Source of the DNA: Nitrospira sp.
GTDB taxonomy: Bacteria > Nitrospirota > Nitrospiria > Nitrospirales > Nitrospiraceae
Assembly: GCA_015903945.1 (NCBI GenBank)
Contig: JABMDL010000039.1
Span: 1-64,000 of the forward strand
Length of the DNA stretch: 64,000 nucleotides
Direction of reading: 5' to 3'
The position numbers were made by a program, and so were the translations under genes. Of this stretch, positions 50,546 through 60,187 are shown piece by piece; the stretch's first letter is position 1, and each line of letters starts with the position of its first letter. Below the pieces are notes generated by a model that saw nothing but the letters and a program-made list of their open reading frames with translations, was not told where the DNA came from and ran no database searches.

Positions 50546-52555
50546 CTAGTTCTCTGTGTCGCCGATGAGGATCAGGCTCATCGCTCGTTTGATTTGTTCG
50601 CGCGTTCCCAGCAAGACCACGATGTCGCCGGCGAGGAGGGTGGTTTTAACTGCGGGGTTGGATTCCGTGACCCCCCCTCTGGTCCACGCGATGATAGACG
50701 TGCCGGTCCGTTGCCGCAGCGCCAGTTGATCGATGGTTTTTCCGACCGCCGGCGAATCGTCTTCGAGCCGGCACGTCTCCACTTCCACGTCGCTCAGCGT
50801 CCCGCCACGCAGGTGGTGGGCCAATTCCGGCAGCTCGCTCCGGCGCAACAGGGCGTAACCTTCCCGGCGGACCTGCTCGGCCTTGCGCATCACGAACTCC
50901 TGGGGCATGTTATAGGTCCGCAGGACCAGCGCGAAGATTTCGATCGACGTTTCAAATTCTTCCGGCACGACATCGTCCGCGCCGAGCTGATGGAGTTCCT
51001 CCAGCTCGCGCAAATACCGCGTGCGGACGACGATGTGAATTTTCGGATTCAGACCCCGCGCGATCTGCACGGCGCGGCGCGCCGTGAAAGGGTCGGGAAT
51101 CGCGACGACCAGCACCCGCGCATCCTCGATTTTCACATGCCGCAGGATCGTGGGATTCGTGCCATCGCCATAGTAGAGCGGTAAGCCGTGCTGCGATTCG
51201 CGGCGTACGATATCGCCGTCCAAATCCAGGACGACATAGGGCACTTCGGTCTCGCCGAGCACACGGGCGAGATTGCGACCGTTCAACCCGTACCCCACAA
51301 TAATGACATGATCCTTGATCCGCAGGTGCCGTCCCTCTGTCTTCAGCACATGGGCGGTCGTCTGCCCGGGTAGCCAGTGATGGAGCCGTTGGAGCGCCTC
51401 GACGTGCCTGGCCAGGTGGGGGGCGGCTTGCATGAGGAACGGCGTGATGATCATGGAGCAGACCGAGACGGCCAGGAAGATCTGATACGGCGCCCCGGAC
51501 AACAGACCCTGTTCCTCGCCGACTTGGGCCAGGATGAAACTAAATTCCCCGACCTGCGCGAGCGCGATGCCGGCCATGATCGCCGATCGCGGGGGAAGAG
51601 AGACGGACAGCACGGCGCCGGCCCCCGTGACGAATTTGATGAGCAGCATCAGAAACAATAGACCGGTTACCACGCCGGGATACTCGAGCAGGATGCGCCA
51701 ATCCATCAGAATGCCGATGGAGACGAAGAACAGGCTGTTGAAGCTGTCCCGAAACGGGAGCACTTCCGCAGTGGCCTGATGGCTGTATTCCGATTCGGAG
51801 ATCACGAGGCCGGCAATGAAGGCCCCCAAGGCAAGCGAGAGCCCGCCCATCGAGGTCAGCCACGCGATGCCGAGGCACATGACAATGACCGTCAAGAGAA
51901 ACAATTCGCGGCTGCGACTGCGGACGATGTGTTCCAGTATCTTCGGCACTATGTACCAGGCCCCTACGACAATGACGGCCACGGCCGCCGCGGATTTGGC
52001 CAACGTGATGAGAATCGACGTGAGCGCGTCGCCGCTTGGGGTGGCGAGAATCGGCGTCAGCAGGATCATGGGCACCACGGCCAAGTCTTGGAACACCAAA
52101 ATGCCGATCGTGGCGCGGCCGTGGACGGAATCGCTTTCTCCGTTCGCTGCCAGGGCCTTGAGCACGATGGCGGTGCTGCTCAAGGAGAGGAGAAAGCCCC
52201 AGAATATGGCCTGCGATGTCGTCAACCCCGCGAAGAGGCCGCCGAGACAGGCAATCACGATGACGCCGCCCACCTGAATCGGGGCGGCAATCACCAATAG
52301 CTTCCGAAGCGAGGCGAGTTGAACCAGCGAAAATTCGATGCCGATCGTGAAGAGCAAAAGGACCACCCCGATTTCCGCCAGGATCTTCACGGTCCCGATG
52401 TCGGAGATCAGGTTGAGGCCGTGCGGGCCGATCAAGGCGCCGGCGACGAGAAACCCGGCGATGGAGGGCAGACGAAATTGGTGAAACAAAAACACCACCG
52501 CGATGGAGACGGTGTAGATGACCAGCAAATTGCCGAGCACGCCGTATTCAGTCAT
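50546..52555 (-). CDS. Kef-type cation:proton antiporter with RCK domain
   Basis: 669 aa. About 12 membrane segments (Na_H_exchanger fold; IGVVLLLFTIGIEFSLV, LALGAFIAGLVISES, GIALAQVGEFSFILAQVG) occupy residues 1-390. A TrkA-N domain follows (VIIVGYGLNGRNLARVLGE, YYGDGTNPTIL), then a TrkA-C domain (DIVVLLGTREQI). Such proteins export K+ or exchange it for H+ under nucleotide control. No ancillary KefF/G gene is present. Confidence 0.93.
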   Translation of the reverse strand: MTEYGVLGNLLVIYTVSIAVVFLFHQFRLPSIAGFLVAGALIGPHGLNLISDIGTVKILAEIGVVLLLFTIGIEFSLVQLASLRKLLVIAAPIQVGGVIVIACLGGLFAGLTTSQAIFWGFLLSLSSTAIVLKALAANGESDSVHGRATIGILVFQDLAVVPMILLTPILATPSGDALTSILITLAKSAAAVAVIVVGAWYIVPKILEHIVRSRSRELFLLTVIVMCLGIAWLTSMGGLSLALGAFIAGLVISESEYSHQATAEVLPFRDSFNSLFFVSIGILMDWRILLEYPGVVTGLLFLMLLIKFVTGAGAVLSVSLPPRSAIMAGIALAQVGEFSFILAQVGEEQGLLSGAPYQIFLAVSVCSMIITPFLMQAAPHLARHVEALQRLHHWLPGQTTAHVLKTEGRHLRIKDHVIIVGYGLNGRNLARVLGETEVPYVVLDLDGDIVRRESQHGLPLYYGDGTNPTILRHVKIEDARVLVVAIPDPFTARRAVQIARGLNPKIHIVVRTRYLRELEELHQLGADDVVPEEFETSIEIFALVLRTYNMPQEFVMRKAEQVRREGYALLRRSELPELAHHLRGGTLSDVEVETCRLEDDSPAVGKTIDQLALRQRTGTSIIAWTRGGVTESNPAVKTTLLAGDIVVLLGTREQIKRAMSLILIGDTEN

Positions 52556-52965
52556 GGAAATCGCGGGGAGACGTTACGTATGGGTCCCGCTTCGCCAACT
52601 CAGCGAGGCGAGCGCCGCCGAATCTCGTACACTCGCGTCACAAGGCACGCTTCTCGGATCGGGTTAAGGCCGGAGGATACCTCACTGCCCGCCATCGGAC
52701 AAGGTAAAGCTTTGAGCGCCGCTCGGCGGATGGAGTGCGTCCCGCCCTCTGAGAGGAGGTGTTCCCCGATCCCTGCGCGGCTGCGATCGCGCGTAGTGGG
52801 ATGGTCAATTGGCGCAGACCGGCCACAGATCTTGGTTTCCCCCTCCAAAGAGGCATAGATTCTGGCCGCCTCCATTACGTAAGTTGTGTTTGCGCGGTGA
52901 CGGTCAGCCGTCGCGCCGAAGGACCTGGATGGTTCCGATTGCGGCCTTGTTGATGGAGGTGCCTT
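52556..52965. other. Intergenic region of ~410 nt, no gene seen
   Basis: Between divergent genes. No convincing open frame or RNA gene. The right end contains TGGAGGTG (52953-52960), the Shine-Dalgarno of the next gene. Part of it could belong to long 5' leaders. Confidence 0.35.
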
Positions 52966-53535
52966 ATGGGGCTCATGCGAACGGTGTCTTTCGCATCCAC
53001 AGTCGTGGTGCTGCTCGCGGCATCGGCGTCAGCCGATACTCCACCGCCGGCGCCGGAGCCTGCCGATACATGGGAATGCCAGCTGGCGGATGGGAACACG
53101 ATCTATACCAACAAGGAACGGGCCGGATGCCGGGCCGTGCTGCTCAGGCCGCTCTCGGTGGTGCCGTCGTTGGAGAACATGCCGATCACTCCTCGAGCGT
53201 CAACTCTTGCCGCACCGCACCATGACATGCCGGCTTACCAAGATCGCGGTGCGAGTGTGGGAGGCCGGAATGTTCCGGATTGGGCCAAGGATTGGTATGC
53301 GAGTGTGGCGCCGAGCGGTTCCGTCCACGAGGAAGTCTGTTCCCTCTATTCGGAATGGCTCCACTTGGTCCAAAAAACCCGCGGCGGGATGTTCTACGGA
53401 TCCGATCCCTCGTACGGTGGCGATATCTCAGGGCGCAATCAACGCGGCGCCAGCTATTCCTTCAACGACAATACGCGGTATGTCACCTTGTCGAGAGTCT
53501 TTGGGGCGGGATTCGTGCCGATCGGCTGCCCATAA
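52966..53535 (+). CDS. Exported hypothetical protein with DUF4124-like start
   Basis: 189 aa with GGAGGTG before ATG 52966 and a signal peptide (FASTVVVLLAASASADTPP). WECQLADGNTIYTNKERAGC resembles the DUF4124 beta motif (Asp-Gly-x-x-x-Tyr-Thr-Asn). The C-terminus has GADISGRNQRGA-like polar loops and a final Cys-Pro. Role unknown. Confidence 0.72.
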   Translation: MGLMRTVSFASTVVVLLAASASADTPPPAPEPADTWECQLADGNTIYTNKERAGCRAVLLRPLSVVPSLENMPITPRASTLAAPHHDMPAYQDRGASVGGRNVPDWAKDWYASVAPSGSVHEEVCSLYSEWLHLVQKTRGGMFYGSDPSYGGDISGRNQRGASYSFNDNTRYVTLSRVFGAGFVPIGCP

Positions 53536-53569
53536 GCCGGGAGATTCATGAAAGAGATGTGACCCGGCG

Positions 53570-54607
53570 TCACACTCTGTAGAAGTCTCGATACCATTTC
53601 ACGAAACGCCATTTCACGAAACGTGGAATTCCTTCCTCAATCGGCGTGGCCGGCGCGAAACCGACGTCGCGTGACAAGTCGTCGATGTCGGCGTAGGTCG
53701 CGGGCACATCACCGGGCTGCAACGGCATCAGCTTCTTCTCCGCTTTTTTGCCGAGTGCCTGCTCGAGCACTTCAATAAACCGCATGAGTTCGGCGGGCCG
53801 GTGGTTCCCAATATTATAGACACGAGCCGGCGCCGAGCTGGTGCCTGGGTCTGGCCGGTCGCCTGACCATGACGGATTCGGGGCTGCCGGCCGGTCGAGC
53901 GTGCGCACGACGCCTTCCACGATGTCGTCGATATAGGTGAAATCGCGTTGCATCTTGCCGTGATTGAAGACCTCGATCGGCGTGCCCTCCAGGATCGCCT
54001 TGGTAAAAATGAACAGCGCCATATCGGGCCGCCCCCAGGGGCCATAGACAGTGAAAAACCGGAGCCCGGTGCAGGGGATCCGGTAGAGATGGGCATAGCA
54101 GTGGGCCATGAGCTCATTGGCCTTTTTCGTTGCGGCGTAGAGCGAAACGGGATGATCCACATTGTCATGGATGGAAAACGGCATCTGCGTGTTGCCGCCG
54201 TAGACGGAACTGGACGAGGCGTAGACGAGATGCTCGATGCCGGCATAACGGCAGCCTTCCAGAATGTTCAGAAACCCCTCGATGTTGCTCTCGGTGTACG
54301 CGTAAGGATTGACCAGTGAATAGCGCACGCCGGCTTGGGCGGCAAGATGGACGACCCGGCGGATCGGCGTGTCGGTAAAGAGGTCGCGCATGCCCTGCCG
54401 ATTGGCAAGATCGAGCTTCACGAATCTGAACCGCTCATGCGGTGTCAGTTGGGCCAGGCGCGCGTCTTTGAGCCGGACGTCGTAGTACGTGTTCAGGTTG
54501 TCAAGGCCGATGACGGATTCGCCGCGATCCAATAGCCGCTTCGCGACGTGGAATCCGATAAAGCCTGCCGCTCCCGTGACCAAGATGTGGGACGATGATC
54601 CGCTCAT
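53570..54607 (-). CDS. UDP-glucuronate 4-epimerase-like NAD-dependent epimerase
   Basis: 345 aa. [18 protein letters not shown] binds [28 protein letters not shown] and [13 protein letters not shown] give the Ser/Tyr/Lys triad. [13 protein letters not shown] and [12 protein letters not shown] are typical of the CapI/GAE type. It makes UDP-galacturonate for capsule or LPS. A perfect 15-nt tandem duplication (53594-53623) doubles Arg-Phe-Val-Lys-Trp near the C-terminus. Confidence 0.9.
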   Translation of the reverse strand: MSGSSSHILVTGAAGFIGFHVAKRLLDRGESVIGLDNLNTYYDVRLKDARLAQLTPHERFRFVKLDLANRQGMRDLFTDTPIRRVVHLAAQAGVRYSLVNPYAYTESNIEGFLNILEGCRYAGIEHLVYASSSSVYGGNTQMPFSIHDNVDHPVSLYAATKKANELMAHCYAHLYRIPCTGLRFFTVYGPWGRPDMALFIFTKAILEGTPIEVFNHGKMQRDFTYIDDIVEGVVRTLDRPAAPNPSWSGDRPDPGTSSAPARVYNIGNHRPAELMRFIEVLEQALGKKAEKKLMPLQPGDVPATYADIDDLSRDVGFAPATPIEEGIPRFVKWRFVKWYRDFYRV

Positions 54608-54636
54608 TTCATCTGATCCTTGAGATAAAAGATGTG

Positions 54637-56268
54637 TTACGTCCGGCCCTCGGCCTTGAGAAACGGCGGCTCTGCGTGATCCAGGCAATAAAGATGGAGG
54701 GGACTCAACGTGTCACCCGTCGAGACGATGTCGATGCGGTTTCCTTCCCCGGCTCGATAGAGATCCAGTGCACGGGAGCTATGATAGCGGCAATCGTGGG
54801 CGGAGAGAAGATCTTTGAGTGTTTCCGCCGGTTCCCAATGGGCCGTGAGCAGCGCGGTCCGCGCCGGGTTTCTCCGGCTGAACATGAACGACAAATGATC
54901 CGGATACCAGTCGGCGCCGCCGGTGGCGTAGGAGATGAACTGCTTCGCCTGGGCCGTCTTGCAGAGCTCACTGAGGTAGGTGTTGGTGAGATAGCCGTTC
55001 TCGCCCACGTCCAGCCATGTTCCCGGATGAGACAGCGGCGCATGGGCAGTGTGGCTGCGCAGCTCGAGCAGTTGCTGTTGCGAGGCGAAGACGAGCGGGA
55101 TCGGGCCGTACGTGTCGACTAGCCTGGCGAGGATATTATCCGTCAGGGGGGAGAGGCCGTCATTGGTCGGCCCACTGTCCGCATGGACGAGCACGTTGTA
55201 GCCCCGGTCGCTGATCAAGTAGCAATTTCTCGGCATCGCCAAATCGCAGGGGTCTTCACCATAGAACGGTACAGAGACGACCGTGCCGCCTTCGAACGGC
55301 CAGGTCTCGCCGTGCGCCAATTCGACGATGCGGCTGAATCCCAATTCCCGCAGGAGCGGCAAGTAATCGTAAAACAACCGTTTCCGATTCCGCCGGCTGG
55401 GCACGATGATCGGCGTGTCTTTCGGCAGATGGAGTAGTGTGCGGGGATCCACATGATCGTCGTGATCGTGCGTCAGGAACACGGCGGCCGGTTTCGGCAG
55501 CAACGAATCCCAGAGGGAGGGGAGGGAGGATTCGGCGAACCAGGGTAGGAGCCAGGGATCGAATAAGAAGAAATTGTCCCGTTGTCGATAGAGGAGCGCC
55601 GCGTGGCCCAGATGAACCGTGTCCTGGTCCTGGACGATCTCACCCCACCGTTGGCGAACCGAAGTCCGCGGGGAGACGGCCAGGCACTCGTATTGATCGA
55701 GCAACTCCAGCAAGCGGGTGAGCACCGTCATGGCCTCGCGGCGCGTGGTGGCCACCACCGTTTTGATTTCTTCGACTCGGTGTGTGCCGTCCAGCAGGCC
55801 GAGGAGATGGCCCACCGCCGGTCCCAGCGGGCGCTGATCGAAGCCAAGCGGGATCGCTTGGCGCTTGACGGAATGAAAAATGCGCAGGCCGCCGTTGGTC
55901 ACCGTCGATGATTGAGTGGGATCGGAGGGGAACTCCCAGTGGAAGGTCCCGTCTGGTTTCCGACCACATGTAATGTGCCGGCGCAAATAGGGGCGGGCGT
56001 TCACCAGTTCCGCATAGGCGTCCTCCAGCCTGCGCCGTCGATTCGGGTCGTCGATCGGGGCGCGTTTGGAAAACACGTCGCTGATGGCCGTGTCGATAGA
56101 ACTGGCCAGCAGGCTGTGGGCTTCCTGCAGGCTGGCCGAGACGTCCGGGGCGATGCCGCCGATGAACGGGAATGGGCCGGGCGGCTCCGCGCTTTCCAGC
56201 TGCACCCAACACCAGGGCGCCAGGGCCACGTAGTGCTCGCGCGGTAGGTTATCCCAGATGCGGCTCAT
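54637..56268 (-). CDS. MBL-fold (UlaG-like) protein with PqqD-like N-terminal part
   Basis: 543 aa. [12 protein letters not shown] is the metallo-beta-lactamase metal site, with HADSGPTND and DPWLLPW nearby. The region ~150-200 ([15 protein letters not shown]) resembles a PqqD/RRE winged helix. The N-terminus ([14 protein letters not shown]) is unassigned. Reaction unknown; the RRE-like part might suggest a link to peptide modification, but no peptide gene is near. It overlaps the end of the four-helix-bundle gene by 20 nt. Confidence 0.8.
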   Translation of the reverse strand: MSRIWDNLPREHYVALAPWCWVQLESAEPPGPFPFIGGIAPDVSASLQEAHSLLASSIDTAISDVFSKRAPIDDPNRRRRLEDAYAELVNARPYLRRHITCGRKPDGTFHWEFPSDPTQSSTVTNGGLRIFHSVKRQAIPLGFDQRPLGPAVGHLLGLLDGTHRVEEIKTVVATTRREAMTVLTRLLELLDQYECLAVSPRTSVRQRWGEIVQDQDTVHLGHAALLYRQRDNFFLFDPWLLPWFAESSLPSLWDSLLPKPAAVFLTHDHDDHVDPRTLLHLPKDTPIIVPSRRNRKRLFYDYLPLLRELGFSRIVELAHGETWPFEGGTVVSVPFYGEDPCDLAMPRNCYLISDRGYNVLVHADSGPTNDGLSPLTDNILARLVDTYGPIPLVFASQQQLLELRSHTAHAPLSHPGTWLDVGENGYLTNTYLSELCKTAQAKQFISYATGGADWYPDHLSFMFSRRNPARTALLTAHWEPAETLKDLLSAHDCRYHSSRALDLYRAGEGNRIDIVSTGDTLSPLHLYCLDHAEPPFLKAEGRT

Positions 56269-56713
56269 GGTCGTCAGGACTGAGGACTGAGGACTGAGGT
56301 TTAGCGGATTTTCCCCTGGTCGTAGAGGCGCGAGCCAGTAGTCGTTGTGTATGCACTGCCTTTCGCAGACCGCCTATGATTCGTGCGACTTCTTCTGCTT
56401 GAAGGATCAATTGACGAAAAATTGATGGATTCAGGTGGGTCGCGTCCAAAGCGACATAAAGTTGTGATCTGAGTTCTGCGCAAGATGACTTAGCCACACT
56501 CAGAAATTGGTGAAACTCACCCCGACTGCCTCGCTCGAATCCCTCGGCAAGATTGGACATGACTGAAACAGCAGCTCGCCGGACTTGGTCGCGTAATCCG
56601 AAGTCTTTCGCAAAAGATCCTGCCGCGGTTGCCTGGTAAACGGCCCGTGTCAACTCTCGTGCCTTCTGCCAAGCAATAAGGTCCTCAAATTTATCTGCTC
56701 GTGTTCGTTCCAC
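56249..56713 (-). CDS. Four-helix-bundle protein (23S rRNA IVS type)
   Basis: 154 aa from GTG 56713. [46 protein letters not shown] and [16 protein letters not shown] are the S23/IVP four-helix family. The role of these stand-alone proteins is not known. The last ~25 residues run into intergenic GGACTGAG-type repeats. Confidence 0.85.
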   Translation of the reverse strand: MERTRADKFEDLIAWQKARELTRAVYQATAAGSFAKDFGLRDQVRRAAVSVMSNLAEGFERGSRGEFHQFLSVAKSSCAELRSQLYVALDATHLNPSIFRQLILQAEEVARIIGGLRKAVHTQRLLARASTTRGKSAKPQSSVLSPDDHEPHLG

Positions 56714-56721
56714 CTCAGCCC

Positions 56722-57165
56722 TCAGTCCTCGTTACTCAGCCCTATTGTGAGATTGCTGATCGATGGTTCATAGAGCGCTTGGATGAGATTGCCGTCCGGG
56801 TCGGCAAAATAAAATGAATAGCTGCCGTCGCGGTGCTGCTTGGGTTGTTTGGCAATGCGACCGCCCAGCGCTTCGATTGTGGACACAATCTCGCGATACA
56901 TCCGGTCCACCGCCTCGGGGCTATCGAGAATCACGCCCATGTGATCGAGCAGTTGGGTTTTCGTGCGATCGTAGGCCTCCATTTCACTCTTCGAGATTTG
57001 GTGAAGCGCCAGGTTGTCGTTTCCGGAGCTGAAATACACGTTCTCCGGATCGGGTTCCCACACCACCCGCATTCCGAGGACCTGCTCGTAGAATCGGCGC
57101 GAGCGCGGGAGATTCGTCACGCGCAGCGCGAGGTGCCGTAAGCCTCGATGGAGCGGGTGGCTCAT
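56722..57165 (-). CDS. VOC/glyoxalase-family protein
   Basis: 147 aa. [24 protein letters not shown] and the second half [17 protein letters not shown] are the paired beta-alpha-beta-beta-beta modules with metal-binding His and Glu. [19 protein letters not shown] lies between them. Enzyme type (glyoxalase, dioxygenase, resistance) is not determined. Confidence 0.85.
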   Translation of the reverse strand: MSHPLHRGLRHLALRVTNLPRSRRFYEQVLGMRVVWEPDPENVYFSSGNDNLALHQISKSEMEAYDRTKTQLLDHMGVILDSPEAVDRMYREIVSTIEALGGRIAKQPKQHRDGSYSFYFADPDGNLIQALYEPSISNLTIGLSNED

Positions 57166-57250
57166 ACGTTAATCCTTGTCCGTCGGTATAGTAGGGATGG
57201 TTTTGTAGTTCCGTCAAATGGAATTGCGCTGACCGGAATCGCGGGCGATC

Positions 57251-57453
57251 TTAGAGGGTCAAAATCGCCGCCCCTTGAAAGCTTCCCGCTTTCAATTCTT
57301 GTAATGCGTGGTTCGCCTGTTCGAGAGGAAAGCGGACTGTGTGTGGTTTAATAGGAATCGCTGCCGCTTCGCGCAGCAGGTCGAGCCCGTTCTGCCTGGT
57401 ATTGGCCGTCACGCTGCGGATGACCCACTCGCCGAATACTTTGCGATCATTGG
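57251..57453 (-). pseudogene. Duplicated 3' end of the alcohol dehydrogenase gene
   Basis: KVFGEWVIRSVTANTRQNGL and the following ~50 residues match the C-terminus of the ADH at 58406-59410 (EVFGERVIRSVTANTRQDGL). By hand alignment there are about a dozen mismatches over ~160 nt. The copy lies ~1.15 kb downstream in the same orientation and has no N-terminal part. It flanks a block of TA genes. Confidence 0.82.
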
Positions 57454-57476
57454 CTCCCATGCCCTTCTGTATGTGC

Positions 57477-57716
57477 TCAACTGGCCTTCTTCTGTTCTTC
57501 TTTCAATCGCTCGGCGATCCACAGCTTGATCACCGATTGCCTCGTGACGCCAAGGCGGCTTGCTTGAGTGTCCAGGGATTCGATGATCCAACTGGGGAAA
57601 TCGACGTTTACTCGTCTCTGTTCATGCCCAGGACGGCGTGCCTTCGAGAGGTCAAGATGGGGGGTCACATCCTTCCCCTCATTAAACATCTTCTCGAGAT
57701 TCTTGGCTTTCATCAT
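57477..57716 (-). CDS. BrnA/CopG-type antitoxin
   Basis: 79 aa. DFPSWIIESLDTQASRLGVTRQSVIKLWIAERL is a ribbon-helix-helix domain. A BrnT-like 3' end overlaps its start. The gene appears intact while its toxin is not. Confidence 0.78.
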   Translation of the reverse strand: MMKAKNLEKMFNEGKDVTPHLDLSKARRPGHEQRRVNVDFPSWIIESLDTQASRLGVTRQSVIKLWIAERLKEEQKKAS

Positions 57717-57795
57717 AGAGTTCCCTTTCTTCCTTTCTGGCCCTTCGAACCGAACTCAACCGAATGCGTCCGTTCCGATAGATAAAAATGCCAGT
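57682..57795 (-). pseudogene. BrnT-like toxin 3' remnant
   Basis: GIFIYRNGRIRLSSVRRARK followed by EERELYDESQE resembles the C-terminus of BrnT toxins (Arg-Ile-Arg-Ile-Ser-Ala-Arg, then Glu-Arg-x-x-Tyr). It ends at TAA 57682, inside the antitoxin gene. The N-terminal half is not recognisable upstream, so it is a truncated toxin. Confidence 0.5.
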
Positions 57796-57869
57796 GGGTT
57801 TGGGTCTTGTATTATGTATGGTGACAGTCGAGACGGCCCTGGAGATACCTTTCTCCCAAGAAGGATTGC

Positions 57870-58143
57870 TTAATTTGTCTGTGGCGTAGAACGACTGACG
57901 TATTTATGCAGAATGCTGGCGATCAGGCTTTGATAGGGCAGACCTTCCTCGGCGGCGCGCCGCTTCAGCAATTCAAGGTCAGTGGTCGATAAGCGGATAT
58001 TGATCCGGGCGTCCATAGCGCTGGGCGGCCCCCATCGCCTCCTTTTTGGCCATGTTCTGATTCTTGACCGGTCTAAACGCGCCGCGTTCGTACTCAGCGA
58101 TGAGTTCTTCCTCGTCTTGATCCAGTACAGGTTTCTTCTTCAT
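57870..58143 (-). pseudogene. CopG-type antitoxin, frameshifted
   Basis: ATG 58143 begins MKKKPVLDQDEEELIAEYERG and continues KNQNMAKKEAMGAAQRYG. At about 58020 the frame changes, and DARINIRLSTTDLELLKRRA, AEEGLPYQSLIASILHKYVS follow to TAA 57870. Both halves are the usual CopG antitoxin that accompanies BrnT-like toxins. The span is 274 nt, one over a multiple of three. Too short in each frame for standard ORF calling. Confidence 0.75.
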
Positions 58144-58310
58144 GGTGTGCTTCCTTTTGCGCGGTTTCTAGTAGCCTTTCGGCTTGGATAGATCGTCTTT
58201 AAAAACAGTGTCTGGTGTTCTCTGATGACCGGGATGACATAGACATATCCATCAACATCGACTTCATCGAGAAGCTGGTTGGGATTGATGCATGCTATGA
58301 CGATGTGTGC
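58140..58310 (-). pseudogene. Toxin remnant paired with the frameshifted CopG antitoxin
   Basis: The frame DVDGYVYVIPVIREHQTLFL, KTIYPSRKATRN matches the C-terminus of BrnT-like toxins that end in FLKTIIPSRKAT. Its TGA overlaps the antitoxin ATG (ATGA). Upstream it hits TAG at 58311 with no start codon, so the N-terminal half is gone. Confidence 0.65.
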
Positions 58311-58405
58311 CTATTGTCAACCTTGGGTAAGCGATGCGCAGGGTGTTGCCGAGTGGGAGTTGGTGAGAAGCGGATTGTGTTGGGATCTGAGGGAAGTCCT
58401 GCTGA

Positions 58406-59410
58406 TCATATCGTCAGCACTGCCGCGCCTTGGAAGGAGCCGGCTTTCAATTCTTGTAATGCGCGGTTCGCTTGTTCGAGAGGAAAACGGACTGTGTGTG
58501 GTTTGATAGGAATCGCGGCGGCTTCGCGCAGCAGGTCGAGCCCATCCTGCCTGGTATTGGCCGTCACGCTGCGGATGACCCGCTCCCCGAACACTTCGCG
58601 ATCGTAGTCCAACGAGGGAATCGGGGACATGTGGATGCCGGCCAGCGCGAGTGTGCCGCCGCGTTCGAGGGCGCGCAATGCCGGCGGAACTAATTCACCG
58701 GCGGGGGCAAAAATAATCGACCCGTGCAGTTTATCAGGCGGCATCTCCGTCGCCCCACCGACCCAGACGGCCCCCAGCTGCCGCGCCAGCTGTTGATGCT
58801 CGGCCTTGAGGGAGTTGACATAGACCTGGCAGCCCCAGTGCCGCGCGATCTGGATGGCGATATGCGCGGAGGCGCCGAATCCATAGAGTCCCAGGCGTTG
58901 GCCCGGCTGGATGCCGCTGAGCCGCAACGCCCTATAGCCGATAATGCCGGCACAGAGCAGCGGAGCGGCTTCATCATCTGAAAAGATCGGCGGGATCGGA
59001 TAGGCGAGTCGCTCCGGCACCACGGCATACTCCGCATACCCTCCATCCACCTGATAGCCGGTGAATCGGGCTGTCTCGCACAGATTTTCCCGCCCGCTCG
59101 TGCAGAACTGGCACTGACCGCAAGTGTCCTGCAGCCAGGCAATCCCGACGCGATCTCCTTCCCGGAGATCTCGTACAGCTGACCCGATTTGCGCCACGGT
59201 TCCGACGGCTTGATGGCCGGGTATCAGCGGGAGTGTGACACGGGGCAGCTCGCCTTCGACGACGTGCAGATCCGTCCGACACACACCGCAAACGTGGACC
59301 TTGACCAGCACCTGTCTTGATCCCGGTTCCGGTATCGGACGGTCATGTAGTTCGAGCCGGTTCCCGGATACGTCGCCGGTACGGCTCAACACCATCGCTT
59401 TCATCATCAT
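58406..59410 (-). CDS. Zinc-dependent alcohol dehydrogenase
   Basis: 334 aa. The catalytic zinc site is in VCGVCRTDLHVVEGE and GHQAVGTV. The structural zinc Cys are in CGQCQFCTSGRENLC, and the coenzyme loop is LGLYGFGASAHIA. It oxidises an alcohol with NAD(P). The last third is duplicated at 57251-57453. Three successive ATG codons (59410, 59407, 59404) could start it. Confidence 0.9.
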   Translation of the reverse strand: MMMKAMVLSRTGDVSGNRLELHDRPIPEPGSRQVLVKVHVCGVCRTDLHVVEGELPRVTLPLIPGHQAVGTVAQIGSAVRDLREGDRVGIAWLQDTCGQCQFCTSGRENLCETARFTGYQVDGGYAEYAVVPERLAYPIPPIFSDDEAAPLLCAGIIGYRALRLSGIQPGQRLGLYGFGASAHIAIQIARHWGCQVYVNSLKAEHQQLARQLGAVWVGGATEMPPDKLHGSIIFAPAGELVPPALRALERGGTLALAGIHMSPIPSLDYDREVFGERVIRSVTANTRQDGLDLLREAAAIPIKPHTVRFPLEQANRALQELKAGSFQGAAVLTI

Positions 59411-59546
59411 CCACAGCTATGAGTTTCGAGTTGCGGGTTCTAGATCAGAAGATCAGAGTTTTTAGATTCGAGTTTGGATTTCCGGGGCGTTAGATTGGGA
59501 AATTCGCGAAACGCGTCCCCCGAAACTCGAAACCTGTTTCACATCT

Positions 59547-60161
59547 TCACGGTTGCTGTTTTTGTTTGAGACACTCGATCTCGAGCCGGATGTGCACCTC
59601 GTTGCCGACGACGAGTCCTCCGTTGTCGAGGGTCTTGTCCCAGATCATGCCGAAGTCCTTGCGGTTGAGTTTCCCCTCGGCGCTGAAGCCGGCCCTGGTA
59701 CCGCCCCAGGGATCCTTGGCAACACCGTTGAAGGTGCTGACAAGGGTGACTTCCTTCGTCACGCCGCGCAGGGTGAAATCGCCGACGATGGTGTATGTGT
59801 CGCCCTGCTGTTTGACGTTTTTCATTTTGTAGGTCATCGTCGGATACTGTTTCACGTCGAGAAAATCGGGATTGCGCAGATGGGTATCCCGTTTGTCGTG
59901 GTTCGTGTTGACGGAGGCAGCATTGATCGTGGCTTCGATCGCGTGGATCGTTTTGGCATCCGCGTCCATGTCGACGAACCCCTTGTAGTCCGTGAATCGT
60001 CCGGATGTCTTGGATACCACAATATGGGCGACCCGGAACTCGATCAGCGAATGGTCAGGGTCGATCTCCCACCGGGCCGTTTCCGCTCCGGCCTCCACAG
60101 GCAGTCCAGCCAGCAAGGCTCCTATCGCTGCATAAGCTATCCAGTGCAATCTGACTTTCAT
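59547..60161 (-). CDS. YceI-family periplasmic protein
   Basis: 204 aa from ATG 60161 (AGGGAG upstream) with a signal peptide (WIAYAAIGALLAGLPVEAGA). WEIDPDHSLIEFRVAHIVVSK, GDFTLRGVTKEVTL and DFGMIWDKTLDNGGLVVGNEV are the YceI lipocalin-like barrel, thought to bind isoprenoid or amide lipids. Longer in-frame sequence to 60542 is not YceI-like. Confidence 0.92.
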   Translation of the reverse strand: MKVRLHWIAYAAIGALLAGLPVEAGAETARWEIDPDHSLIEFRVAHIVVSKTSGRFTDYKGFVDMDADAKTIHAIEATINAASVNTNHDKRDTHLRNPDFLDVKQYPTMTYKMKNVKQQGDTYTIVGDFTLRGVTKEVTLVSTFNGVAKDPWGGTRAGFSAEGKLNRKDFGMIWDKTLDNGGLVVGNEVHIRLEIECLKQKQQP

Positions 60162-60187
60162 GTGTGTGTCTCCCTGTCGTGTGCCGC

